A DNA stretch of 26,526 nucleotides from a virus, in the IMG/VR virus record IMGVR_UViG_3300027797_000117, positions 1-26,526 of that record. One strand, given 5' to 3'. Shown one piece after another: positions 1 through 7,217 of the stretch (the first letter of the stretch is position 1; each line of letters opens with the position of its first letter). A program made the position numbers and the translations under genes. The notes beneath the pieces are model-generated. The model saw only the letters and a program-made list of their open reading frames with translations. It was not told where the DNA came from and did not search any database.

Positions 1-1
1 G

Positions 2-559
2 CTTTTGGCTCTTGACTTGTGGGCGCAAGGTGTACGCCAGTTAGCCTCTCTTGCCGAGCGTTCAGAGTTCATTTCGGTGTTGTGTAATCACGGTGAGTGG
101 ATGCGAAGGAACGGCAAATCGGTTACGTCGGATTCGGATAATGCTGGTGGTTTCCTTACTGATGCCCTGAAAAGGGTGTTGGATGGGCGGCCTGAGGTAG
201 AGAACATGCGTTGGACTATCCCTCACGATGAGTTTGTGACTACTTCAGAGTTGTCCGGGGTGAAGGTTGCTTTCACGCACGGTCACAAGATCAGCGGTAA
301 AGAGGTGGAGTGGTTGCGCGGTCAGTCAATCAGGATTCTTCGCGAGGAGGGTCGTGAGCCTGATATTTGGGTTACAGCGCACCGACATCACCTTCAGGTA
401 CAAGATTTTGGGCCTTGGTATCGTTTCCAATGTCCTTCTAACGATGGTGGTAGCAAGTGGTACACCGATATGACAGGTAATTGGAGTACGCCAGGTACTT
501 TAACTTTTCTTGTTGGCAAACATGACCCTAAAGGTTGGTCGGATATGGCTGTCTTATGA
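2..559 (+). CDS. Metallophosphoesterase (calcineurin-like), 5' end cut off
   Basis: This is the C-terminal part of a calcineurin-like metallophosphoesterase; the frame is open to the left edge, so the true start lies outside the window. The visible metal-binding blocks come in family order: CNHGEW (equivalent to the usual GNHE block), then THGHK, then TAHRHH (the GH-x-H block). Such enzymes hydrolyse phosphodiesters with two metal ions. Phage versions are often annotated as nucleases or phosphatases near replication genes. The N-terminal D-x-H and GD-x-x-D blocks are not in view, so activity cannot be judged. The stop overlaps the next start as ATGA. The family is confident; the substrate is unknown. 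Confidence 0.75.
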   Translation, partial: LLALDLWAQGVRQLASLAERSEFISVLCNHGEWMRRNGKSVTSDSDNAGGFLTDALKRVLDGRPEVENMRWTIPHDEFVTTSELSGVKVAFTHGHKISGKEVEWLRGQSIRILREEGREPDIWVTAHRHHLQVQDFGPWYRFQCPSNDGGSKWYTDMTGNWSTPGTLTFLVGKHDPKGWSDMAVL

Positions 560-789
560 AACATGCGATCATTCTTGTTGTTTGGCATGATGCACATTCG
601 ATTGGTGATACTTGGATTGGTTTGCCTGTTGATGTAGAGCCGTGCATTGTTTCTTCTATCGGCTATCTAATCCCGGATGCGAAGCCTGACTATGTGGTGA
701 TCGCACAGTCGTACACGAATGAGGAAATGTACGATCATCTGTTGGCGATCCCGGTGGGGATGATTAAGGAAACAAAACTTTTGACATGA
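556..789 (+). CDS. Hypothetical protein, 77 aa
   Basis: I do not recognise this small protein. It starts at an ATG sharing ATGA with the end of the phosphoesterase gene, which implies translational coupling; an earlier in-frame TTG at 535 is possible but has less support. It has no signal peptide, membrane segment or metal motif. The middle is rich in hydrophobic beta-like stretches such as IILVVWHDAH and DYVVIAQSY, and the C-terminus is short and basic. A promoter candidate follows its stop, so it is probably the last gene of its unit. Confidence 0.6.
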   Translation: MKHAIILVVWHDAHSIGDTWIGLPVDVEPCIVSSIGYLIPDAKPDYVVIAQSYTNEEMYDHLLAIPVGMIKETKLLT

Positions 790-792
790 TCC

Positions 793-821
793 TTGACTTG
801 GGTTGAGTGTGTGGTTAGTGT
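793..821 (+). promoter_or_regulatory. Sigma70-type promoter candidate before the methyltransferase
   Basis: TTGACT at 793-798 and TAGTGT at 816-821 are separated by 17 bases. Transcription would start near 828, leaving a short leader containing the ribosome site GGGAGG (835-840) before ATG 843. A second -35-like TTGACA lies at 781-786. This is a consensus match only. Confidence 0.4.
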
Positions 822-842
822 GATGGAACCTTTTGGGAGGAA

Positions 843-2963
843 ATGATGAAACAACTAACGTTTGGAAGTCTTTTTGCAGGCGTGGGTGGATTTGACATGG
901 GTTTTTCACCCTTCATGGAATGCAAGTTTCAGGTTGAGTGGGATAAGAATTGTCAAAATGTTTTGAATAAGCATTGGCCTGATGTGCCTAAGTGGGGTGA
1001 CATTTCGACTGTTTCCGGGGCTGAATTGCCTCCTGTAGATGTAATTATTTTCGGCAGCCCGTGTCAAGATTTGTCGGTCGCTGGGAAGCGAGCTGGGTTA
1101 GAGGGTGCAAGGTCAGGTTTATTCCACGAAGCAATACGAATTATCAAGGAGATGCGAGATGTCACAAATGGAACTTTTCCCCGATGGACAGTTTGGGAAA
1201 ACGTCGCAGGAGCCCTCTCTTCAAACAATGGAAGAGATTTTGCAACGGTCATCAATGAAATGGGGCAAGCAGGGGCGTATCTCAGCGAATACGCTTTGCT
1301 GGATGCACAATTTTTCGGAATCCCCCAACGTCGAAGACGCATTTTCCTCCTCTCTTGCTGGGATTCTGCAACCGCCGCAAAGTGTCCAAACCCGTTATTA
1401 CCTGTCTCCGAAAGCTTGCCAGGGTATTTTGAGAAGAGCAAACCGAAGAGGAAAAGTGCTTCCCGAACGCTTACAGAAAGCGTTGGAGATGAGGGCGCAA
1501 TTGTTAACGCCATCGGAGCAAGCCTCTACCATCACGGAACAGTAGTTAATCAGGATGCCGATGCAGGTCATGTTGTTGTTACGGATGAACCATCTTTGTT
1601 TGTGAAGTCTCGTAGAGCGCAATCTGCTACAGACGATGAAACTTGGATTGATGGTCAGGTAGCCCCAACCTTGAATGCGTTTGACATAGGCGATACTCGA
1701 ACCACGACAGCCGTTATTTATGCAGATGTCGTTGGGCCTTTGACCTCTAAAAGTGGATCTTCGCCAAGAGGATCAGAAACCTCGGACTCGGCTCATGTCG
1801 TTGTTGAGCAGACTGTATATGCGTTTGATTCCCTTTCGTCTAATTCCATGAAGTCTTCTAACCCGGATAGCGGTGTAAACGAAGTTGAGGTTGCTAAGAC
1901 ATTGGATACTTGGCGGCCTGATCCAAGTTTGAATCAAGGTGGTATGGCAATCGTGTTTAACGATGATCGCCGTATCGGCCCAACTATTCACGGTGAAACG
2001 ATTTCTACGCTTCAGGCTTTTATGGGTACTGGAGGCAACAATACGCCGATGGTGTTGCAGGGCGAAGATGATGCGACTGTTCTGTTTGAGAACTCTTATC
2101 GTGATGGTGCGCGTATAGCCAACGATGGTGTCAGTCAAACCCTGTCAGCGAAGATGGGTACAGGAGGGGGGAATACGCCGATGGTTGCTGTTCCTTTGGC
2201 TTTTGACACGCAATTCGGTTCTAATGCGAACGTCACCGAGGACATTTCACCAACCTTAAAGGCAAGCCAGCAGTCGCCTTCGGTTGCTTACGAGGAATAC
2301 ATTGGAACGGTCAACTTGCAAGGTTCAAAAGGCAACGGTATTGGTACTGATGAAGATGTTTCCTACACATTGAATGCTATGCACGGACACGATGTTCACG
2401 CTGTTGCCTATTCAATTCGTGAGGATGCCAAGGCAAATACTTTCTCGGCTACCGAACTAGACACGGCTAATGCGTTGACTGGTCTGCGGCCAAGCCCACA
2501 ATCACATCACGCCCAAATGTTTATTACTGAGCCTGTGGTCTATGACGGCTACAACCAAAAACTTGATGATTCCGGGATTCACCGTTCGTTGAGGGTTGGT
2601 CGTGATAGCAGCGATTTCGTGGCACAACCTGTTGATGAGCCAACGGTGTTTCAACCTGGAACTATGGTGCGTTTAGGTGGTGGTGTTTGGGAGGGAACAG
2701 TTCCTACTCTTCGAGCAGAGTCCAAGCGTGGCGACAATGAGCCTCATATTCAGTTGCATGATGGTGAGCCACAGATGGCTGTACGTCGCCTTACGCCTTC
2801 AGAATGCGAGTTACTGATGGGCTGGCCGTTGGATCACACTCTTTACAAGGCTGATGGCAGTATCCAATCGGATACGCACAGATATAAGCAGATAGGTAAT
2901 GGCGTTGCTACCCCGGTAGCAAGGTGGGTAGCAAAACAAATATGGCAGGTGGAGCAGCTTTAA
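843..2963 (+). CDS. C5 cytosine-specific DNA methyltransferase with long variable region, 706 aa
   Basis: This enzyme would transfer a methyl group from S-adenosylmethionine to carbon 5 of cytosine in DNA. Visible motifs: I, FGSLFAGVGG (7-16); IV, GSPCQDLS with catalytic Cys74; VI, WENVAGAL (118-125); VIII, FGIPQRRRRIFLLS (158-171). Motifs IX/X lie at the far C-terminus, RRLTPSECELLMGWP and QIGNGVATPVARW (about 683-695). Between VIII and IX sit more than 400 residues, far beyond the usual target-recognition domain, built of about nine loose units that each begin with a TL-x-A-like core. GGGAGG lies three bases before ATG 843; a second ATG at 846 is equally possible. The likely role is protection of phage DNA from host restriction. 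The specificity is unknown. A second gene is nested at 1159-1545. Confidence 0.93.
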   Translation: MMKQLTFGSLFAGVGGFDMGFSPFMECKFQVEWDKNCQNVLNKHWPDVPKWGDISTVSGAELPPVDVIIFGSPCQDLSVAGKRAGLEGARSGLFHEAIRIIKEMRDVTNGTFPRWTVWENVAGALSSNNGRDFATVINEMGQAGAYLSEYALLDAQFFGIPQRRRRIFLLSCWDSATAAKCPNPLLPVSESLPGYFEKSKPKRKSASRTLTESVGDEGAIVNAIGASLYHHGTVVNQDADAGHVVVTDEPSLFVKSRRAQSATDDETWIDGQVAPTLNAFDIGDTRTTTAVIYADVVGPLTSKSGSSPRGSETSDSAHVVVEQTVYAFDSLSSNSMKSSNPDSGVNEVEVAKTLDTWRPDPSLNQGGMAIVFNDDRRIGPTIHGETISTLQAFMGTGGNNTPMVLQGEDDATVLFENSYRDGARIANDGVSQTLSAKMGTGGGNTPMVAVPLAFDTQFGSNANVTEDISPTLKASQQSPSVAYEEYIGTVNLQGSKGNGIGTDEDVSYTLNAMHGHDVHAVAYSIREDAKANTFSATELDTANALTGLRPSPQSHHAQMFITEPVVYDGYNQKLDDSGIHRSLRVGRDSSDFVAQPVDEPTVFQPGTMVRLGGGVWEGTVPTLRAESKRGDNEPHIQLHDGEPQMAVRRLTPSECELLMGWPLDHTLYKADGSIQSDTHRYKQIGNGVATPVARWVAKQIWQVEQL
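1159..1545 (+). CDS. Nested gene in the +1 frame of the methyltransferase, 128 aa
   Basis: This ORF lies wholly inside the methyltransferase gene, shifted by one base. Its ATG at 1159 sits seven bases after a perfect ribosome site AAGGAG (1146-1151), which a chance shadow ORF would rarely have. The protein is Cys-poor and soluble, with an N-terminal ELFPDGQFGKTSQEPS block and a basic C-terminal block reading LSPKACQGILRRANRRGK followed by VLP. From memory, that LS-x-KA-C-GILRRA-x-RGK pattern recurs in small phage proteins encoded at or beside phage cytosine methyltransferases; I could not check this. The function is unknown. The encoded region covers motifs VI and VIII of the methyltransferase, so both frames are constrained. 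An earlier in-frame GTG exists at 1105. Confidence 0.7.
   Translation: MSQMELFPDGQFGKTSQEPSLQTMEEILQRSSMKWGKQGRISANTLCWMHNFSESPNVEDAFSSSLAGILQPPQSVQTRYYLSPKACQGILRRANRRGKVLPERLQKALEMRAQLLTPSEQASTITEQ
2022..2185 (+). repeat. Pair of 32-bp direct repeats in the methyltransferase variable region
   Basis: The 32 bases at 2022-2053 and 2154-2185 match at 27 positions and encode MGTGGNNTPMV and MGTGGGNTPMV. They are the clearest DNA trace of unit duplication inside the variable region. Confidence 0.75.
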
Positions 2964-2996
2964 CTCTGTTACACCCCTAGAGGAGAATAGGGAGAT

Positions 2997-3953
2997 ATGA
3001 AAACAAAACTAAAACACAAACATGGTTCAGCAGAATGGCTTTGGGATAGATTCCGAGGGGAAAATGGGGAAACCGTTTTTGGTTACTCTGATTCGGCCGC
3101 TTTGATGGGGGTTAGCCCTTACAAGAGTCGCGCACAGTTGTATATGGAGAAACTGACTTCGCCTGTGGTGGTGGAGGAAAGTTGGGCGATGCGTAAGGGC
3201 AACATCATGGAACCTTTGCTTGTTGAGGAAATGGGCTTGAGGCTTGGCACTCCAATGGTGACCCCGGACATCGTTTATACAGGTGGTCGATGGGTTGGTT
3301 CGCTTGACGCTGTTCCAGCTGCTTCGGTGGAAACACCTGAGTTCATTGGCGAAATCAAGGTGACAGGCAAGTACACGGTCAATTCGGCTTCTGATTTGCC
3401 TCAGGAGTGGGTTGCTCAAGGTCATATGCAGTCCAAGATCGTTGGCTGTCCTGTGTTTTTCGGTGTGTTTGACAAGCGACAAAACTTTTCAATCATTGAG
3501 ATGCCGTTTGACAACGCTTTGGCTGATGCGATTGATGCTGAGGCAGAACGTATCGGCAAAATGATTGACGATAAAGAGCCGTTGTCTGATGATTTGATTC
3601 AGGATTTGAGTGCTGATGACATTGCTTCAATGTTCCCGGTCGCCAAAACATCAATTGAGTTGCCCCCGGAGGCTGAAACTTTTATTCAGTTGCTTGAAAT
3701 TGGGCGTGAGATGAAGGCTCAAGGTGAGGCTCAAGAAAAGCAGGCGAAGGATGCGTTGGCTCGACTGTTAATGGATAACGAGGTTGGTATCTTGAATGGT
3801 CGCCCTGTAGTTTCCTGGAAACAAACTGCTGGTCGTGAAAGTTTGGATACGAAAGCCTTAAAAGAGGCTCATCCTGATCTAGTAAAGGAATACATGAAAC
3901 AAGGAAACCCATTTCGCACAATGCGAATGATGAACGGAGGAAAAAGTGAGTGA
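2997..3953 (+). CDS. YqaJ-type phage recombination exonuclease, 318 aa
   Basis: This is a PD-(D/E)xK nuclease of the YqaJ/lambda exonuclease type, which degrades one strand from DNA ends so that an annealing protein can load. Seen in order: GYSDSAALMGVSPY (29-42), RKGNIMEPLL (66-75, the G-x-x-x-E block), GSLDAV with Asp104, GEIKV with Glu119 and Lys121, then QEWVAQGHMQ (136-145). This gives a complete catalytic set. The C-terminal third is helical and charged, and may contact the partner protein. The leader holds GGGAG at 2989-2993 before ATG 2997. The end overlaps the start of the annealing-protein gene by eight bases, the usual exonuclease/annealase pairing. Confidence 0.85.
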   Translation: MKTKLKHKHGSAEWLWDRFRGENGETVFGYSDSAALMGVSPYKSRAQLYMEKLTSPVVVEESWAMRKGNIMEPLLVEEMGLRLGTPMVTPDIVYTGGRWVGSLDAVPAASVETPEFIGEIKVTGKYTVNSASDLPQEWVAQGHMQSKIVGCPVFFGVFDKRQNFSIIEMPFDNALADAIDAEAERIGKMIDDKEPLSDDLIQDLSADDIASMFPVAKTSIELPPEAETFIQLLEIGREMKAQGEAQEKQAKDALARLLMDNEVGILNGRPVVSWKQTAGRESLDTKALKEAHPDLVKEYMKQGNPFRTMRMMNGGKSE

Positions 3954-4677
3954 AGAACTAAATAATCAATTGCTGTTGGCCGTACTTGAAGAGTACGCGT
4001 CACCTGATCCAAAGATCGTGGGAACGATCCCTCGTAACGGAGTTAATCTCAGTTACGTTTCACACTCGGAAATTACACGCATTCTCATCACAATTGATGC
4101 TGGATGGTCGTGGGAACCGATTGAGTGGATCAATGGGCGGCCTGCCATTCACATTGAAAACGGTATGGCAACCATGTGGGGCAAAATGACTTTGTTGGGC
4201 AAGCCAATGATTTGTGTTGGTTCAGCAAGGGCAGACAAGGGTGACTACGAGAAGGAATTGATCGGTGACCTGTTGAGGAACGGTTCTATGCGTTACGGAA
4301 TTGCACTCAATTTGTGGTCTAAGCAGGACAACGGTGGTGGCGGTGTGAGCGTTCAGACGATCACTAAGTCGTTTCCGGGAGCAACAGCAGTAAATGTTCC
4401 TGCCCAGCCTCAGCAGGCTTCTAATGCGTCTGTCGCGCGCCCTGCGGCCAAGCAAGCATCAGCAGGTAACCCTGTTTCCGAAAAGCAGGTGTTCTTGATC
4501 AACAAGTTGGCGAAAGATAACGCCATTCCTGATGTTCCAGGGTTCGCTTCAAGGGTTGTTGGTCGTGATATAGGATCAGCAAAAGATATGAACAGTCGAG
4601 AGGCTTCACAGGTCATTGATGCGTTGATGAACCCACAGCCTGTCGCTGAGATTTTTGCTGACGAAGAGCCTTTTTGA
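3946..4677 (+). CDS. Rad52/ERF-like single-strand annealing protein, 243 aa
   Basis: This is probably the annealing partner of the upstream exonuclease. The N-terminal domain (about 1-130) contains SYVSHSEITRILITIDAGW, WEPI and a KELIGDLLRNGSMRYGIAL block. That layout recurs in actinophage ERF/Rad52-like proteins (from memory). A linker rich in Ala, Gln and Pro (about 145-175) joins it to a small C-terminal helical domain, VSEKQVFLINKLAKDN, of a kind often attached to phage DNA-binding proteins. The start is GTG 3946, supported by CGGAGG at 3935-3940. The acidic tail ADEEPF resembles the tips of single-strand binding proteins, so an SSB-like role is an alternative. Confidence 0.65.
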   Translation: MSEELNNQLLLAVLEEYASPDPKIVGTIPRNGVNLSYVSHSEITRILITIDAGWSWEPIEWINGRPAIHIENGMATMWGKMTLLGKPMICVGSARADKGDYEKELIGDLLRNGSMRYGIALNLWSKQDNGGGGVSVQTITKSFPGATAVNVPAQPQQASNASVARPAAKQASAGNPVSEKQVFLINKLAKDNAIPDVPGFASRVVGRDIGSAKDMNSREASQVIDALMNPQPVAEIFADEEPF

Positions 4678-4701
4678 TCGGAAGGTAATTCGCAGTAAAT
4701 G

Positions 4702-4740
4702 AGCCGGGGTTGGCGTTTGTCGGATTCGCCAGCCCTGGCT
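4702..4740 (+). terminator. Strong 14-bp hairpin, likely terminator of the recombination unit
   Basis: Bases 4702-4715 pair with 4727-4740 over all 14 positions (12 Watson-Crick and two G-U), with an 11-base loop. It lies 24 bases after the annealing gene stop. The tail CTCTATTTC is only moderately T-rich, so it may be an imperfect intrinsic terminator or an RNA-processing stem. Confidence 0.6.
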
Positions 4741-4744
4741 CTCT

Positions 4745-4767
4745 ATTTCGCACTAGATTTCGCACTA
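4745..4767 (+). repeat. Two tandem copies of ATTTCGCACTA upstream of the initiator gene
   Basis: ATTTCGCACTA occurs at 4745-4755 and again at 4757-4767, a 12-bp period, between the terminator hairpin and the start of the replication initiator gene. The position suits a regulator-binding site. No regulator can be assigned. Confidence 0.5.
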
Positions 4768-4796
4768 AGTTTTTAAGTCTTTGAATAGGGGTATGC

Positions 4797-5561
4797 GTGA
4801 GTGTTGAGGCGTTTTCTTGGGCATTGAATCATGCCCCATGTCAGTCTCCTACCCAAAAACTTGTGCTATTGGCGTTGGCTAATCATGCTCACCCTGATGG
4901 CACGGCCGCTTTTCCCTCTGTTGCCACGATCCAGCGTTACACGTTGCTGTCTGAACGCGCTATCAGGTTGAAGTTGGATGAGTTGGAGGAGTTAGGGGTG
5001 ATCAGCCGATGCGATCCTCGGATTGTTGCAGCTTATATTCCTCGACATGATCGCCGACCTCAGGGTTGGAACTTGGCTTTGGGGCTTCGTAACGAGGTGC
5101 AGGAGGAGCAGGTCGTTGTTGAACGGGGTGCATCTGACGACATGAACGGGGTGCATCTCATACCGAACGGGGTGCATATGACGACAGAACGGGGTGCAGG
5201 AGATGCACCCAAACCATACATAACCATACAAGAACCGTACTTATTAAACACCTCTGAAGCCTCACGGCTTTGTCGTTTGCTAGGAGGGTTGATTTTTGAT
5301 AACGGAAGTAAGCACCCGAAGATCACAGAGAAGTGGATTGCCGACATGGATCGCCTAATGCGACTAGATGGCCGTACAGCAGAGCAGGTGGAAGCTTGTA
5401 TTCGATGGTCGCAAGCAAACCCTTTTTGGAAAGCAAACATTCTCTCCCCGGCGAAACTTAGAGAAAAGTATGACACGATGCGTTTGCAGGCACAAAGGGA
5501 ACAACAGCAGAATGAGCCACGAGGATTTGATGGTATTCGAGATTTCTTGGAGGAGTCGTGA
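4797..5561 (+). CDS. Helix-turn-helix replication initiator, 254 aa
   Basis: This is likely the phage replication initiation protein. The N-terminus (about 5-75) is a winged helix-turn-helix of the HTH_36 type: QKLVLLALANHAHPDGTAAFPSVATIQ, then SERAIRLKLDELEELGVI. The centre (about 105-140) is low in conservation and is encoded by DNA carrying four iteron-like repeats. The C-terminal part (about 150-254) is helical, ending in a charged tail. A binding site for the initiator inside its own gene, followed by a loader gene, mirrors lambda O and P. The start is GTG 4797, with GGGG just upstream; no ribosome site is strong. The stop overlaps the next GTG as GTGA. Confidence 0.7.
   Translation: MSVEAFSWALNHAPCQSPTQKLVLLALANHAHPDGTAAFPSVATIQRYTLLSERAIRLKLDELEELGVISRCDPRIVAAYIPRHDRRPQGWNLALGLRNEVQEEQVVVERGASDDMNGVHLIPNGVHMTTERGAGDAPKPYITIQEPYLLNTSEASRLCRLLGGLIFDNGSKHPKITEKWIADMDRLMRLDGRTAEQVEACIRWSQANPFWKANILSPAKLREKYDTMRLQAQREQQQNEPRGFDGIRDFLEES
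5121..5260 (+). other. Putative replication origin: four 12-bp iterons, a hairpin and an AT-rich flank
   Basis: GAACGGGGTGCA occurs perfectly at 5121-5132, 5144-5155, 5165-5176 and 5187-5198, with start-to-start spacing of 23, 21 and 22 bases (two helical turns). The last copy forms a 7-bp stem with TGCACCC at 5204-5210 around a five-base loop. An A/T-richer stretch follows to about 5260. Copies 1 and 4 are read as E-R-G-A and copies 2 and 3 as N-G-V-H, so selection acts on DNA rather than protein. Iterons within an initiator gene with an adjacent AT-rich segment are the lambda-type origin plan. Confidence 0.7.
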
Positions 5562-6061
5562 ACAAACATGAAACAGCAGAAGTTTTGGGTTATATGGCTG
5601 CGGCTTTTCCTCAGGCAAAGGTCACGAAGCAGACGGCGATAGTTTTCCACGACGTTCTGAGCGGTTTGCCAGCCTCGGATGTGATGTCGGCGGCAAAAGA
5701 GTTGGTTCGTGAATGCGAGTTCTTTCCTTCCCCGGCACAGGTGTTGAATGCTGTTGGCCGTATGTCAGGGGCGGTTTCTCCAACGCCAGGTGTGGCTTGG
5801 CAGGAGGTTTTGAGGCAGGTTGGGGAAGTGGGGCAGAGAGGCGTTCCTGAGTTCTCTCATGCGACTACAACGGCTGTGGTGAAGGCTATTGGTTGGCGTG
5901 ACATCTGTATGTCGGAGAATGTGGATGTTTTGCGCTCAAACTTTTTGAGGATGTATGACAGCATGGCGAAGTCGTTAGACAGGGAAGCTTTGAAGGAACT
6001 TGTGTCTCAGGCGAACGATGCGTTGGAGCAGGGGAAAGCCATGCTCGAACTTGAAGCCTAA
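5558..6061 (+). CDS. Helicase-loader-like replication protein (G39P type), 167 aa
   Basis: This is probably a loader for the replicative helicase. The N-terminal 60 residues, ETAEVLGYMAAAFPQ to LVRECEFFPSPAQVL, resemble the helical domain of the SPP1 G39P loader family: short helices followed by the F-x-P-SPAQ signature. The rest is helical, with a C-terminal amphipathic segment. It begins at GTG 5558 inside the stop of the initiator (GTGA) with GGAGGAG just upstream, so the two are translated together, as expected for an initiator and loader. No ATPase motif is present, so it is not a DnaC-type loader. The exact family needs a profile search. Confidence 0.6.
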   Translation: MNKHETAEVLGYMAAAFPQAKVTKQTAIVFHDVLSGLPASDVMSAAKELVRECEFFPSPAQVLNAVGRMSGAVSPTPGVAWQEVLRQVGEVGQRGVPEFSHATTTAVVKAIGWRDICMSENVDVLRSNFLRMYDSMAKSLDREALKELVSQANDALEQGKAMLELEA

Positions 6062-6380
6062 AAAGCCTCTCAAGCGCACACCTCTGAAGAGGTCAAATAA
6101 GCCGATCAAACGCAAACCGATAAAGCGACGTGTGAAAACTGATGGGGCTTTGGTGAAGTCGCGCAAGGTTGTTGCCGAAAGATGTCAAGGGGTATGCGAA
6201 GCCCGGCTGAAAGTTTGTACTGGTCAGGCTGAAGCCGTGCATCATGTTTTACGGCGTTCCCAAGGTGGCGGCCATGATCCTTCAAACCTGTTGGCGTTGT
6301 GTACTGCTTGCCATCAGTATGTTCATGCGAACCCGGCTGAGGCTGTGAGTAAAGGCTTGCTACGCAAACCTGAAAAGTAG
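6051..6380 (+). CDS. HNH endonuclease, about 109 aa
   Basis: This small nuclease has a very basic N-terminus (repeated K-P-x-K-R-x-P-L-K-R) and a complete HNH fold: Cys pairs in CQGVC and C-x-x-C of LCTACHQYVH, the catalytic HHVLRRSQGG, and the Asn of DPSNLLALC. HNH enzymes nick or cut DNA with one metal ion. Small phage HNH proteins act in packaging or as free-standing nucleases; this one sits in the replication/recombination block, away from terminase. I favour a TTG start at 6051, giving an N-terminus typical of the family, within the loader's tail. ATG 6018 is the alternative and adds 11 residues. Confidence 0.8.
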   Translation: MKPKKPLKRTPLKRSNKPIKRKPIKRRVKTDGALVKSRKVVAERCQGVCEARLKVCTGQAEAVHHVLRRSQGGGHDPSNLLALCTACHQYVHANPAEAVSKGLLRKPEK

Positions 6381-6389
6381 TCTTTAGAT

Positions 6390-6788
6390 ATGGAATCAGT
6401 TGTAACCCATTCAATGCACAACTACAGACAGGTCTATACCTTTGAGGTGTGGATGCGACCCTGGACTGTGAACGCTGAAAGGGCTGGCAACCGTTGGGAA
6501 CGAGCCAAGAACACGAAAATGTGGCGAGAGCATTTCGCCGCCCTCAGCCCTAGTTGCCCATTGACGGATGCGACCGTTGAAGTCACCCTCGAATTAAAGG
6601 GGCGATTACAGGACACCGCAGCTTGTATGCCAGCAGTAAAAGCAGCGATTGACGGGATGGTTGATGCTAATTTGTTTCCTGATGACACAGGAGATCATGT
6701 AACAACGATCTCGTTTCATGCGCCATCAAGACAAAAGGAAAACAAAATCATCATCAAAGTTGAAGGAGAACTTTTTTATGAAGGATAA
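6390..6788 (+). CDS. RusA-like Holliday junction resolvase, 132 aa
   Basis: RusA enzymes cut four-way DNA junctions left by replication and recombination. The sequence shows the family core: a beta-rich start, FEVWMRPWTVNAERAGNRW, then the acidic metal cluster within LQDTAACMPAVKAAIDGMVDA and NLFPDDTGDHV (Asp75, Asp88, Asp92, Asp98-99). The length fits RusA (about 120-140 aa). ATG 6390 lacks a clear ribosome site; ATG 6414 (MHNYRQ) is an alternative. The stop overlaps the next gene, whose ribosome site lies within this one. Confidence 0.75.
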   Translation: MESVVTHSMHNYRQVYTFEVWMRPWTVNAERAGNRWERAKNTKMWREHFAALSPSCPLTDATVEVTLELKGRLQDTAACMPAVKAAIDGMVDANLFPDDTGDHVTTISFHAPSRQKENKIIIKVEGELFYEG

Positions 6789-7176
6789 AGAAAATCAAAT
6801 GTTCCACCCATCTTACGGATTGGGGGGCTACAAAGAAGAAGTAACCGAAGCCATAATCATTCCGATGTTTAGGAATAGTGACCCGGCGACAAGCAAGAAA
6901 GCAGCCAAGGGAGCATCTAAACGTGCGCCATCTCAACAGACAGTTTTGTTGAAGGCATATCGTGGTGGTCGAGGGCTGACCGATGAGGAAGCAGGAGTGA
7001 TTACAGGCTTGGCCTTCAAACCTAAATGTTGCTACTGGAAACGCTGTTCAGAATTACGCACGATGGGCTTTATAGTGCCTACCGGGGATTTTGCTAGGTC
7101 ATCTGCAAAGGAACTACAAATGATCTGCAAAATGACTACAAAAGGCGAAGAACATTTGAGGTCGCTAGAGGCGTAA
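6778..7176 (+). CDS. Winged-helix-like hypothetical protein, 132 aa
   Basis: The protein has a conserved-looking block RNSDPATSKKAAKGASKRAPSQQ, then helices ending in RCSELRTMGFIVPTG and MTTKGEEHL. The order (two helices, a turn, then a wing with a strand) resembles the winged-helix proteins often found beside phage replication genes; a DNA-binding regulatory role is inferred. The start at ATG 6778 is fixed by AAGGAG seven to eight bases upstream, at 6763-6768, and overlaps the RusA stop. I cannot name a specific family. Confidence 0.65.
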   Translation: MKDKENQMFHPSYGLGGYKEEVTEAIIIPMFRNSDPATSKKAAKGASKRAPSQQTVLLKAYRGGRGLTDEEAGVITGLAFKPKCCYWKRCSELRTMGFIVPTGDFARSSAKELQMICKMTTKGEEHLRSLEA

Positions 7177-7193
7177 CACTACCCCCCTATAAT
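7166..7193 (+). promoter_or_regulatory. Perfect -10 TATAAT with weak -35
   Basis: TATAAT at 7188-7193 follows a C-run, as in the three hairpin promoters, but the -35 (TAGAGG at 7166-7171, spacer 16) is poor and no AGGGA hairpin follows. It would serve the HTH gene at 7218, which has CGGAGGGG just before its start. Confidence 0.35.
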
Positions 7194-7217
7194 CTGCCCA
7201 ACACGGTCGGAGGGGTT

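Noticed and set aside
5060-5650. Minus-strand ORF, 196 codons, opposite the initiator and loader
   Set aside because: It is Cys/Ser/Arg-rich and spans two good + strand genes and the iterons; there is no domain or start signal.
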